From Amphimedon queenslandica (Eukaryota; Porifera; Demospongiae; Haplosclerida; Niphatidae): a DNA stretch of 64,000 nt. The notes below the pieces were generated by a model. It did not search any database, was not told where the DNA came from, and saw only the letters and a list, made by a program, of their open reading frames with translations. Positions 48,374 through 58,764 of this stretch are shown here, piece by piece. The first letter of the stretch is position 1; every line of letters begins with the position of its first letter. The stretch is from assembly GCF_000090795.2 (NCBI RefSeq), contig NW_003546275.1, positions 1-64,000 on the forward strand, read 5' to 3'. The translations under genes and the position numbers were made by a program.

Positions 48374-50672
48374 ATGTCTTTTGCAACTGAAGAGAAGAAA
48401 TTGGTTGTTAGGCTATTGTTTGGCATTGTAGAAGTTTTGGAGTCCAAGACACCTGATGAAGCTGTGAACGTGGTGGAAGACTTTATCCCCGGCATCACAC
48501 GTGCAATCACCAAACGACCAAATGGGATCGATCGTCAAATCAAGCTTGATTACTTGCTCCCGATGCTCCTAGACCTTGTTCAGCTCAGAGAGGGTTTCAT
48601 CAATTTGAGTTCCTTTAAAGCAAAGTTTGATCAGATTGGTGTCGCACTCAGGGCCGAGTTCAAAAATTTTGACAAATCCAAAACCGACGTATGTTTGTCA
48701 CTGATGCAGTAGTCACTCCCTCAATTAGCTCAATCAATTTTACTTGCACCTTTCTCTTTGCCTGTGATTCTGTAGTCTTGTACATTTATTCTAATTAGTG
48801 ACCATCTTGTCACCTAATTTAATGTATTTATTCATAAGCTTAGCCTGAAACCATTGTAAGCTTCATTGTTATGCTAGACAGCAAATGATTAGGAGTTAAT
48901 ACTTTTGCTTTCCTTTTTTGCCTTAAATTTGTTAAGTATTTAACAATTTAGCACATTCATCTTGTTGCTTAATTTGTATGTAGCCCATCGCTGCACTTGA
49001 TAAGCTTCTAAAGATTGCTTCCCCAGAAACTGTCCCTCTCCCTTTGTCTCCACCTCCCGAAAGATCCTCTCTTCACTTCACTCTCCCTCCACCAAATTTA
49101 AAGGTAAAGAAACAATTCCAATTATTATCCAACCATTGTCTGCCTAACCTTGTTCGCTTTACAGGATGAGAAACTAGCTGGAGAGAATTCAGAAGAGTAT
49201 TGCAGTGCCTTTGTAGATAGTCCTGCTCCAACTGAATCTTCTTGTTCCCTGTCTTCTGATGGAGAAGATAGGACTAAGGTATTATTATTTATTATGTGTG
49301 TGTGCTTAAAGCCCTCATACAATAGGCAACATGTTGCTAGCAACATTTGTGGTTACTTTGATCTTGTAAGCAACATGTTGCCAGAAATAGAACAGCCTTC
49401 TATTTCTGGCAACATGTTGCTTACAAGATCGAAGTAGCCACAAATATTGCTAGCAACATGTTTGTTGCCTAGTATATGGTGGGCTTTAGGATAGGGTGGA
49501 AAGGACATGGCTTATAAATGGGTTTATTTCTGTCTCTCTTCCTCTAAGGTTGAGCAGCAAACCAAAGCCAGTATTACGGAGGTAAGTTCTTGAGTTTATT
49601 TTATAATTATTATAATTGATGCGATAATAGAGCATTCTGTATACGTTCCCCTACGATGTGACACCAGGGATTATTGATCAGCTGCAATCAATTGCTGACT
49701 ATTCAAATTGCATCATGACGCCCGTAAAGACGTTTCAAGGTAATGGAAGTGGAGGTAGACTTTTTAAGAATGCCGTGTTGTCCTTTTAATTTTATAGGCA
49801 CTTCTTTCTTTATAAATGCTGCTAAAGAGTGGGACCGGCGTAAGTGCATTGATGGCTTTCATGATTTTGAAAGAAAGGTATTTTAAAACTCTCATTCCTT
49901 AATCTACTCTCTCTCTCTCTCGCTCTCTCTCTCTCTCTAGCATTCTTCTAAGAAATTTGCCAAAATGTCATCTCTTCCCACTAGCCCATTGATGAGTCCA
50001 TCAAGAAGTCCCACCACAGGCAAGTTAAATTAGTAGATATCCTTCAAAGTTCAATGCTATTGTGCCTTTATAAGCCTCAAAAGCTTTATGTCGTCATATA
50101 TATATATGCTTTCTCAGATAACGTCAAGTATCATCGTTCACATTTACTTCAGATAAAACGAAACCTGAGAACTGAAAGTCCGCAACTCTTAGAGTCTCTC
50201 TATTTGATTGGTCAGCACTACGACATCGTGAGTTTACGTTATTTGTCACTGCATGTAGTTTTCCTTTTTTTTTCTTTCTTTTCCCCTTTAGCTAATGTAG
50301 CTCTCTTCCCTTTACTTAATGCATGTAGTGACACATTTTAACCCTTTAATAAATGTGATCTGCATAACCAATTCATTTGAGTTTACAGTCTCTCTCTCTC
50401 TCTCAGTTATCACTTACATTGTATATTATTCAAATCACTTACTTAATCGCTTGTTAATTTAATAGGATTTTTCATCCATCATGATCATTTGTGCTTATAA
50501 ACACTTATCAACAGACACTTTTACTTATTCATTTCTTCATTCATTTATTCACTTCTTCATTCATTTATTCACTTATCTGTTATGTTACGTAAAATATGCT
50601 GGAGATGGAGAGATGTTTGATTGGGAGGGGGGGTGCAAAACTTTAAGGCTTGTTTCTCACTTACATCTGTGA
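48374..50672 (+). CDS. Unrecognised protein, nine exons, no known domain
   Basis: Exons 48374-48688, 48984-49103, 49165-49278, 49549-49581, 49631-49739, 49798-49877, 49941-50019, 50118-50227 and probably 50466-50672 give about 388 aa with matching phases. The N-terminal 105 residues are predicted mostly helical (KKLVVRLLFGIVEVLESKTP, LLPMLLDLVQLREGF). A Ser/Pro-rich linker follows, then a second compact part (YTFPYDVTPGIIDQLQSIAD, GTSFFINAAKEWDRRKCIDG, LRTESPQLLESLYLIGQHYD). No signal peptide or zinc motif is present. I do not recognise the family. The exon 7/8 intron appears to use a GC donor (CACAGgcaagt). The last exon ends in a Phe/His-rich run encoded by an ATTC-type repeat, so the true 3' end is uncertain and may fall at another splice site near 50227 or 50589. 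Intron 3 carries a MITE. Confidence 0.65.
49308..49487. mobile_element. Palindromic MITE, ~180 bp
   Basis: A nearly perfect inverted repeat of about 88 bp per arm. The left arm begins AAAGCCCTCATACAATAGGC and the right arm, reverse-complemented, begins AAAGCCCACCATATACTAGG. Both continue through GCAACATGTTGCTAGCAA and TGTAAGCAACATGTTGCCAG to a 2-4 bp centre. It lies in an intron of the gene at 48374. No coding capacity. It is a non-autonomous DNA transposon by structure, and the superfamily is not determined. Confidence 0.85.
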
Positions 50673-50720
50673 GGGGGAAGATTGCTGTAAAGAACAAGGG
50701 GAGAGAGAGAGAAAGAGAGA

Positions 50721-53700
50721 ATGATGAATAACAACAAGGATTCTCGTTCATCTGTGACAGCTAAGAGGTTCAAGAAAGCAAAGACTTCTGCAGTGCAGCA
50801 AGAGCCTCAGTTTGCAAAAGCTGAAGTTGGTCACAGTGGAAATGCTCAAACTCAAGTTGAGGCATATAGAAACATTCTCAGAGAAGTGGGCTCAATAAAA
50901 AAGAGAGTTAACAATGTAGGCCCTGTAACTAATTGTTGGATTGAATTTTTTCCCAATTTTGTTTGTAGGTATTAACTGATTATGATGAATTTTGTGAAGT
51001 ATGAAAGAAAAGTCTTTGCAGTCTTATACTTTGTGCATATTTCTCTATTTCTGTAGCACAAGAGCAGAAGGACTGATGATATTGATGAGAATAATGTTGA
51101 GAGGCTATTGCAAAATTATGAATCAACCCAAAGAGAAAGAGATTTGGTAAGTAAGCATTCAACACACAAACTGCTGTGATATTAATTTCCTTGTGATACC
51201 ATTATATAGATACTGCAGTCTCTGAAAGCTGTAAGCATTTGCATAACACACAGACACCATTAACAAAAATTCCCGTTTGTAGTTCTTTAAGAACCATATC
51301 TCATATTTCAAAGATTTATCGGTAAAAATATTATCATCTTAGGCCTTTTCCATATATACTTTTAATATTAAAGTATCTATGCCTTTTCACACTGCGCACA
51401 GTTTACAGTTTTTAAAGCGCTCCATGTGCTTTTTGTTGATACAGCTCAAATAATGCGCATGGATCTTGTTCTCACTAGCAGCTGAATTGTGTATCATTTT
51501 GTGTTCTTCTTGCCTTTGGTTTACATTGATCGCACAGCGTAACTTTTCGCCATTCGTCGCACAGCAACCGTGACACCTCTCAAGGTGTGATACGCACAAT
51601 CCCTACACATTAGCATTACCCTTTGCGAGTATGAAAAGGCATTTAATCATCATAATCATAATTTAATCATCATAATCATAATTTAATCATTCCTATGTAT
51701 GTACACCGTGTTTTCTTGTATACTGCAGCTTCCATCTGCTGTTGATACTCCAGATCTACAATTGTTAGATCTAGACATTGATGAAGAGAGATTCATGTAT
51801 GCATATACTATAATCCACACAGTGTTGTATAGACCATATAGGAATGCCTGGAGAGTCGTATTGTCTGATATTAACAAGCTGTCTGAGATTAGCAAACAGC
51901 TTGTTGGGATGGGAAAACTAATCAACAAGTATTTACTTTCAGAAAACAACATTCTTAATTTATACCAAAACTTATTCTTTTGCTGCAGGCTGCCAATATT
52001 AATTAAAGGCATCAAAGGAGAGGTTTATTATTTGTTAATAATTTTTTTTAATTTGTAGGAGATTCTTCAGTAGAAAAGTCCCAGGTGGACCACTTAAGAG
52101 ACATATTTACTAAAGAAGCAATGCAGAATTTAAGGTATTAAGTTCCTATGCCAGTACATATTGAGCAATAGTAGTGTTAAACAAAGTGAGATAGTGTAAG
52201 ATCCATCCATAAAGCATAAAGTGTTAGTAATTGATAACAGTAGACTTGCAACTGAATCAAATAACTAAGCCTTAAATAGCATAGTACAAAGGAAAATGTT
52301 AAATAATGACAAGTATTAACAGAAGAAAGATTTATAATGGAGTTTCTTTTCAATGCCTTTAATTCTCACTTTTCTTCTCATCTTGCCTCTCACCCTTAGA
52401 ATAACAAGGCAACTACAAGAAATGAATAAGGTTATATGTGAAATCCTAACTATACTAATAGTGACAGTGCATCATCTACTCTTGCTTGCATGCATTTGTA
52501 CTTGTCATTTTTTTATGACAGGAAGTAGCTGCTTTGAGAGAGCAAAATAAGGAGCTCCTTAGTAAGAAAGGGAATGGAGATAATCGGCCAGCTCTTCAAA
52601 TGCATAACAGTCTAGAGCAGGCATATGCAGTTAGTTCAGATGTTATTTGAATCCATAATCTCTGCTTCCAGAAAATCCAACAATTGCAATCAGAAATTGC
52701 AGACTCAAAAGAAAAGGAAAAAGTAGCTGTTTCCGCTGCTTTTGCATCTCCACCTAAGAGAAATGAAGGTTGCATACCAGTATGTGTATATATATATATG
52801 AAATTAGATTCACTTGTACTTTGTGTTGTATCCCATACACATGCACATAGCATGAACAAAAAACTGATGATGTGGCGGCTCGTAGGACACTGAAAATACC
52901 TGATTCTTATACTGTAGAGAAGTAATCATATGCAATATGTGCATGTTTATAAGACTCATTGCAGTCAAGAAAATAAAAGTGAAAAAGAGACTACTGACAA
53001 TGTATCAATTGCACCTACTCTTGTGAAAAGTACAAACTAATTAGCAGCAATGCTTCTGAATTAATTTTTACTGAATATAGATGATGCTAAAGAGCCTGAG
53101 CCTTTGTCTAGTGGAAAGGAAGAAACCAAAAAGCAACAAGTAAAGGAAGTGACACATGCTTGTAGACCAAAGCTACTAAGTAAGCATTGTATGATATAAG
53201 GAGGAATGATGGCTTTGTGCTTCATTAACTAGGGAGATCAGTGCAAGAGAAACCAATACAAAAGAAAAGCAAATCTAAACCTGAAGTAAAATCATAAGCC
53301 ATTATCATTATTATTATTGTTATCATTATTATGAAGAATCTGCTTAAGATGAGCAAGATTGATTTCAGTTCAGTTTTCATGCCGATAACCCCAGAATTGG
53401 CTCCACCGGTAACAGCAGTCAAATCGCCACGATATTTCACTCCTGCTGGCTACAAGGGGAGGATCCCCTCTGCTGTAGCATCACCTGCACCACTGCATAT
53501 AGGCAACCCAAGCTCATCTCCTTTGAGTATTCAGGAATCTTCCATATCTGCAAGCGTCTCACCTTTCCTTCCTCCTATAGAAGCTCCTCCAGTACTGGTG
53601 CATGAAAGAGAGGAGCCAAAACTAGAAGAGAAAGAAAGTAAGAAAATTTATGATACTTCTCTGTGTAATAATGTTCATTTTGCAGGTGAAACACGAAAGT

Positions 53701-54203
53701 TGGAAAAAATTAAAAGTTCCTACAAACCACTCTCTGCAAACAAGACATTCATGCATCGTCATCGAAGTCACTGGAAGCCAATTTTGGCTGCAGTGAACAA
53801 GCAAGAAACAATACAAGAAGATCCTACAGTGACATCCATTCAATTTCTGGGCCCTGATGATGGAACAAGGACAGTAGGAGCAGCAAAGTACAACAGGCCA
53901 GCCTGGGTAAGGAAGCAAGGCAGTAATAATGGATCAAAGAGAAGCAACTGTGGTTCCTTGTCAATGGCAGTTCAAGGGAAAAGGTTAACCGATCAAAGAG
54001 CCATCACTGAAGGAAGGAGAGCTGAGCAGCCATACAGATCAAGATTGCCAATGGAAGCTTCAGGAGGACAGCAGGGAGATAGACCTGGAGCATCAAGACA
54101 GGCTATGGGACATCAGCCACAAACAGTGCAGAGATCAGTTCGAAACCAGCACAATCCGCAAACACTTCAGCTTCATTATATCAACTTCTCTGATGTGCTG
54201 TAG
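50721..54203 (+). CDS. Coiled-coil protein with Pro/Ser-rich C-terminus, unrecognised
   Basis: Starts at ATG 50721 after an AG-rich leader. Supported exons include 50721-50915, 50969-50998, 51057-51146, 51210-51230, 51729-51796 and 51833-51928. Further ones lie near 51989-52020, 52060-52137, 52400-52430, 52523-52630, 52673-52770, 53081-53180, 53232-53286 and about 53371-54203. The N-terminus is Lys-rich (VTAKRFKKAKTSAV). Helical, heptad-like stretches follow: YRNILREVGSIKKRVNN, RRTDDIDENNVERLLQNYES, ITRQLQEMNKEVAALREQNK and KIQQLQSEIADSKEKEK. The last exon is Pro/Ser-rich and then basic (NRPAWVRKQGSNNGSKR). It could be a centrosomal or cytoskeletal protein, which would fit its neighbour KATNB1, but that is only suggestive. 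The junction near 52020-52060 is unresolved. Confidence 0.6.
51380..51641. mobile_element. Second MITE-like element with terminal inverted repeats
   Basis: About 262 bp in an intron of the coiled-coil gene. The left end TGCCTTTTCACACTGCGCAC and the right end, reverse-complemented, TGCCTTTTCATACTCGCAAA share an imperfect inverted terminus of about 17-20 bp. The interior has higher GC (CGCACAGCGTAAC) than the flanks. An AATCATCATAATCAT tandem repeat follows directly at 51645-51690. The family is not identified, and target duplications are unclear. Confidence 0.6.
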
Positions 54204-54474
54204 ATACAGTCCTGTACATAGACACACTGCACTTAACTGTAGACATAAACTGTACACAGTCCTAGTCAATACATATATACACACACATTATACATGTAAA
54301 TGGAACATAAGCTGTACAATAAATAATCATCATAAAATTTAGTAAACGTAATTAATGATACACTGTATTTTAGTAAAAGTCTTATGACTGCTTTATTTCA
54401 CTTTAAAGTCATGACAGAATGAAGGAAGAAAAAGGGAGGAGGGATTGAGGGAAATTTTAAACAAGTTAATGTTG

Positions 54475-57400
54475 CTAATCTAATAGGGAGAATGTTTCCA
54501 TTAGGCCACTTTCCTTGACAACACGTGAGAGCAAAGGGGAAGGTGTGGCCAGATCCTCTCTTATCTGACAGAGATGGGAATAGGAAATCTGACACCTCTC
54601 TAACCTAATGTAACCAAAAAATAAATTTGATGGCAATTAATAATAAAATAATAATAACAATGCAAACCTTTCTTCACGAGCTAAGTCAATGCCCTGTCCA
54701 GCAGTAGGTGTCGTCTGATGTCTAATATTAGAAATTATGACCGAAGCAAATGATTTTAGTATCAACTTGATAGCAAAAGTAGCACAAGATAAATACCTAG
54801 CAAGACAGTAATGAAGGACACTTGGGGAACAGGGTTTCCCACAAGATTGTCAAGTTACTCAAAAATTGAGCCAAAGTCCCTGTACTATAGTAGTACAGGG
54901 TATTGCAACAAAAATCACAAGGAGAGAATTCTCCTTTTTTCTAATTTTTTCTTATACATATACAAGTTTTAATGTTGTATAAAAAGTTTGAACTGATTCT
55001 GATCAAATTCAAATTTTTTACAAATTTTTAAAGTTGCTTCAAAATCGGGCCAAAGACCCTGTACTATAGTACAGGGTCTCGAGCCAAATTTCGCCAAAAA
55101 TGACTAGGAGAGAATTCTTCATTTTTATAATTTTTTCTTATACATATACATGTTCTAATGTTGTATATCAAGTTTGAACTGATTCCGATCAAATTTAGAT
55201 TTTTTATGAATTTTTAAAGTTGCTCCAAAAACCATGTACTGTATTGTAGTGCTTGTCAGCTCATGAAGCTCATGCTGTTTAGCTCACTTAGCATGCTTTG
55301 TGTGAGGAAACCCTGCCAGAGAATAATAAATAGTAAATGCAATACCTCTCGTGCTTGCTTTTCAATAACAATCTTAGTTCTGGTAGTATCAATACTGCCA
55401 TATCCAGACTCCATAATGACCTACACATCACCCAATAATTAACAGAGTGGACCAGGCTTCATGATAAAGAAAGGCTCTATTATCATACACACTTCACCTC
55501 TTTAAGTTGAGTATTGATAACAGATCGATAATAACTGATTGGTCCCCACTGTTGACAGCTACTTCAAGAGCACCCTAACAACAACAACAACAACGACAAC
55601 AAAAACAATAACAACAACAACAACAACAATTGATAATAATATAACGAGGGACTCACTTTTGGTTCAGATAGAGACCATTCTGATCTCACTTCTTGCAATA
55701 ATTTTAATCTGTTTCTCAACATACTGCAAACATCAGAATGAGCTAATAATAATAAAATTTAAATATTAAATAAAATAAATAAATAAATAATAATAATAAT
55801 TAATACCTTCATTGATATCTCTCTCTAACTCGGGCCCACCATAATAGGAGTCTTGTGGGTGTGGCTAACGAGAAATAAAAATGAAGTACATCAAAAGTAA
55901 TGCACATCATGTACTTTATTAATATCAAAGGAGGGTATGTGGGGGCGGGGCTCAGGAGGCGGAGTTTGAACCAAAGGAGGTTGAAATGGCAAAAAATTTT
56001 TACCTTTAGGTGGCGTCCTAACTAAAAATATAATAATAATAATAATGATGATGATGATGATGATGATGATATAATATCATAAATAATTACCCAATTGCTC
56101 TCTGGCTTTAAACAGCATCTGCCTATCCTCTGACTGCAATTCCTTTGGAGGAGACTCATCACATTCACCCACCTCCCTAGAGACAGGAATGAAGGACAGC
56201 AGGGGATATACTCAGTAGTAGTACAAGTGTACCTCTCCTCTTCCTCCTCCTGTGGGGGTCCTGTTGGTTGGGTCAGAGGTCGTTCAATCTCTTCCTCGCG
56301 ATACTGAAACTTCTGTCTTACGCTAAAATATAACACAATCATAACTGCTGGTCTTAATTGATGCAAATAATTCTGGACCATTTTTTAAAGAACGGCATTA
56401 CCTTTGGTAGTCTCTCTTCTTCTCAGAGTGTGACCACGGCTTTAGTTTCTTGAAATCAATACACCAGAGGCTGACCATTGTAGAGGAATAAGACACGCCT
56501 ACCTACAGGAAGATATGATATCACATGATACTAACCAAGGTGCACTCTCTGAGGAACTTCAGTAAAAAGGGCAATGACCAATAATAGTGCATGTACATGT
56601 TTTGACTTTTGAGAAATAGTGCTTTAAAAGGAAGGCGAGAGTTACATGTAAGCACTATTACGAATTAAATCTTCTACAAGTTCTCCAAAGGAAAGGCCAC
56701 AGAAACTTAACAGAATGGATGGATACATGAACTTTTAATTTTGATTTATTCTGGAGCTCTTTGCTCATGAATATACATGTGTTCCTTACAATCTGATCCC
56801 CAGAGAGCTGCATGCTGGCTGTCTTTCCCCAAGGTATGGAGAGATAGTCCAGTTGAAGGCTTGGCTCCCAGCTATGAACTCTCAGGCAATCCTGGGAAGC
56901 GCTAAAGATAACGTTGGCTTCGGAATGAAAGAGTATCTTTCTGATACCAAATCCTTCAGGGGGAGATGTGGAGATAAGCGATAGAGTCTCAAGGTCCCAG
57001 TAACTGATAGTCCTAAACAAAGAATACATGGAACATTTAATTTAGTAAGTATTGGTATTATCACATGTATGCAGGGTGATCACTATTTTTTTAAAGAAAG
57101 TTTGAAAAATTCGTAAAAATCCAATTTTGATTGAAATCAGTTCAAACTTTCTACGCAACATAAGAATATGCATATATATTAGAAAAAATATATAAAAATG
57201 AAGAATTCTCTACTTTTCATTTTTGGCGAAATTTAGCCAAAATCCCTGTACTATAGTATAAGGACTTTGTGAATGAATGAATGCAGCAGCTATTGGGGTG
57301 AGGCCATACCATGGACTATATGCATGTGTCTTGCTAATGGCGTTATATACCTGTCACTACTGGCAGCTGCTAGTAAAAGCTCCTTGGGATGAAACTGGAT

Positions 57401-58573
57401 ATCGTTAACAGGCAAAGAGTGAGTACTGAACTCCTTCAAACACTTCCCAGCATTAAGATCCCACAACTAGAGGAATAAAAAATTACAAGTCTCACTCTCT
57501 CTCTCTCTTTGATTTACTAACTCTGACTGCATTATCGGAGCTTGCTGATACAAGCCATTTACCATCAGGGCTGAACTGTATCCCATTAATCACGTCGCTA
57601 TGTCCTTTATATGTATACAGACAACCTTTCCTCCTAACATCCCACAGCTGCAACAAAGAATAAATAAATTAATAAACAAACAAATAAATAAATAAGTAAA
57701 TAAATAAAGAGGTAAGTACATAAATAAACAAATAAATAAATAGAAAATGGATTCACTTTTATGTTGGTGTCCATAGAGCCTGAGGCTAATATGTCGCCAT
57801 AGCGATGGAAATCCAGACAAGATATGGAGGACTTGTGTCCGCTTATGCTTCTAACAACTGAGAGAGAGAGAGAGGGGGGGGGGGAGAGAGAGAGAGAGAG
57901 AAAGAGAAAGAGAGGGGGGGGAGAGAGAGAGAGCGAGCTGATTAAATAATTAATAGATGGATAAACATACCTTTATTTTCATTCAAATCAAATACTTTAA
58001 GGGAGCCTGAACGAGACCCCGCCCCCAACCAGCTCTCACTCCCATTGAATGTTATACATTCTATTGGTGAACTTAATCCAGAAATACTCTAAATAAATAA
58101 ATAAATAATAATATATTTAAATAATAACAATATTGAATCATAAAGCCCTATATCATAAGTACATGAGATTGCACTGTTTTTTGCAAGGAGAATAAAATTA
58201 GAAATCTGCCTCACCTTCCTTATAAGGAAGCAACAGCTACTTGGTTCTTATCCTCAATAATAAATCACCCACTTAACAAAATAAACCAACCAAAACTCTT
58301 GTTGCAAGGATTATGCAATTTAATTTTTTTACAGGTAGCCCAAATATGATTTTAATTTTTTTACAGAGATATTTTGAGGTTGTCCAACTAGCCATAGATT
58401 AACTCTCTTGTCTTCTCCGCCAGTGGCTAGTGTACGGCCAGTGAACGGACTGAGGCAAGCACACAGTACATCACTGCCGTGAGCTACAAATTCACCTAAA
58501 AAGAAAGAGAAGCTCATACATCAAAGTAGGCAAACTCACTGATCTTCCAGTTACTCTTTGCATTTGAGGCCAT
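54475..58573 (-). CDS. KATNB1: Katanin p80 WD40-containing subunit B1
   Basis: Regulatory and targeting subunit of the microtubule-severing enzyme katanin. Exons from the start: 58540-58573, 58365-58495, 57971-58088, 57757-57857, 57522-57647, 57351-57466, 56790-57012 and 56402-56502. Linker and con80 exons then run to TAG at 54475-54477. The WD40 propeller reads [66 protein letters not shown] and [20 protein letters not shown]. It ends with [14 protein letters not shown] and [14 protein letters not shown], as in human p80. The C-terminal con80 domain, which binds the p60 ATPase, is recognised from [20 protein letters not shown], then [15 protein letters not shown] and [20 protein letters not shown]. 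Two introns hold copies of the palindromic repeat. It is tandem with PIEZO, 191 bp downstream of that gene's stop. Confidence 0.93.
54840..55245 (+). repeat. Palindrome-cored repeat array in KATNB1 intron (array e)
   Basis: Two units plus a partial third, period about 181 bp (CTGTACTATAG at about 54880 and 55060). The exact 20-bp palindrome CCCTGTACTATAGTACAGGG is at 55057-55076. Orientation is as in array a, so antisense to KATNB1. Confidence 0.9.
57085..57270 (-). repeat. Single diverged unit of the palindromic repeat in KATNB1 intron (copy f)
   Basis: One reverse-oriented unit with AATTCGTAAAAATCCAATTTTGA, CATAAGAATATGCATATAT and TAGCCAAAATCCCTGTACTATAGTATAAGGACTTTG. The palindrome has a single changed arm. 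Confidence 0.85.
57655..57745. repeat. (AAAT)n-type microsatellite in KATNB1 intron
   Basis: About 90 bp of degenerate AAAT, AAAC and AAGT tetranucleotides between WD40 exons. A GA/GGGG tract follows at 57859-57935 next to the neighbouring exon. Confidence 0.9.
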
Positions 58574-58764
58574 TTAAAGGCGGGAATTATTTGTAGGCGG
58601 AGCTCGGAGCAAATAAAGAGAGATCACTGATCACGTGAGGTTATAACTACACACGTGCAAGCACGTGTCTGTAGTAAAATTAATTTTTAATTTATGAAAA
58701 ATAAGACTTGAAGCAAAACTGTAACAATAACAATGATGAATTAAGAAATAATAACAATAATAAT
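58574..58764. promoter_or_regulatory. KATNB1 promoter with three CACGTG E-boxes
   Basis: The 191-bp spacer between the PIEZO stop and the KATNB1 start contains CACGTG at 58632-58637, 58652-58657 and 58662-58667. A GGCGGAGCTCGGAGC patch lies close to the start. This is the densest E-box cluster in the window. Confidence 0.55.

Noticed and set aside
53622-53918. Cys-rich minus-strand reading frame
   Set aside because: It is a shadow of the long plus-strand exon of the coiled-coil gene.
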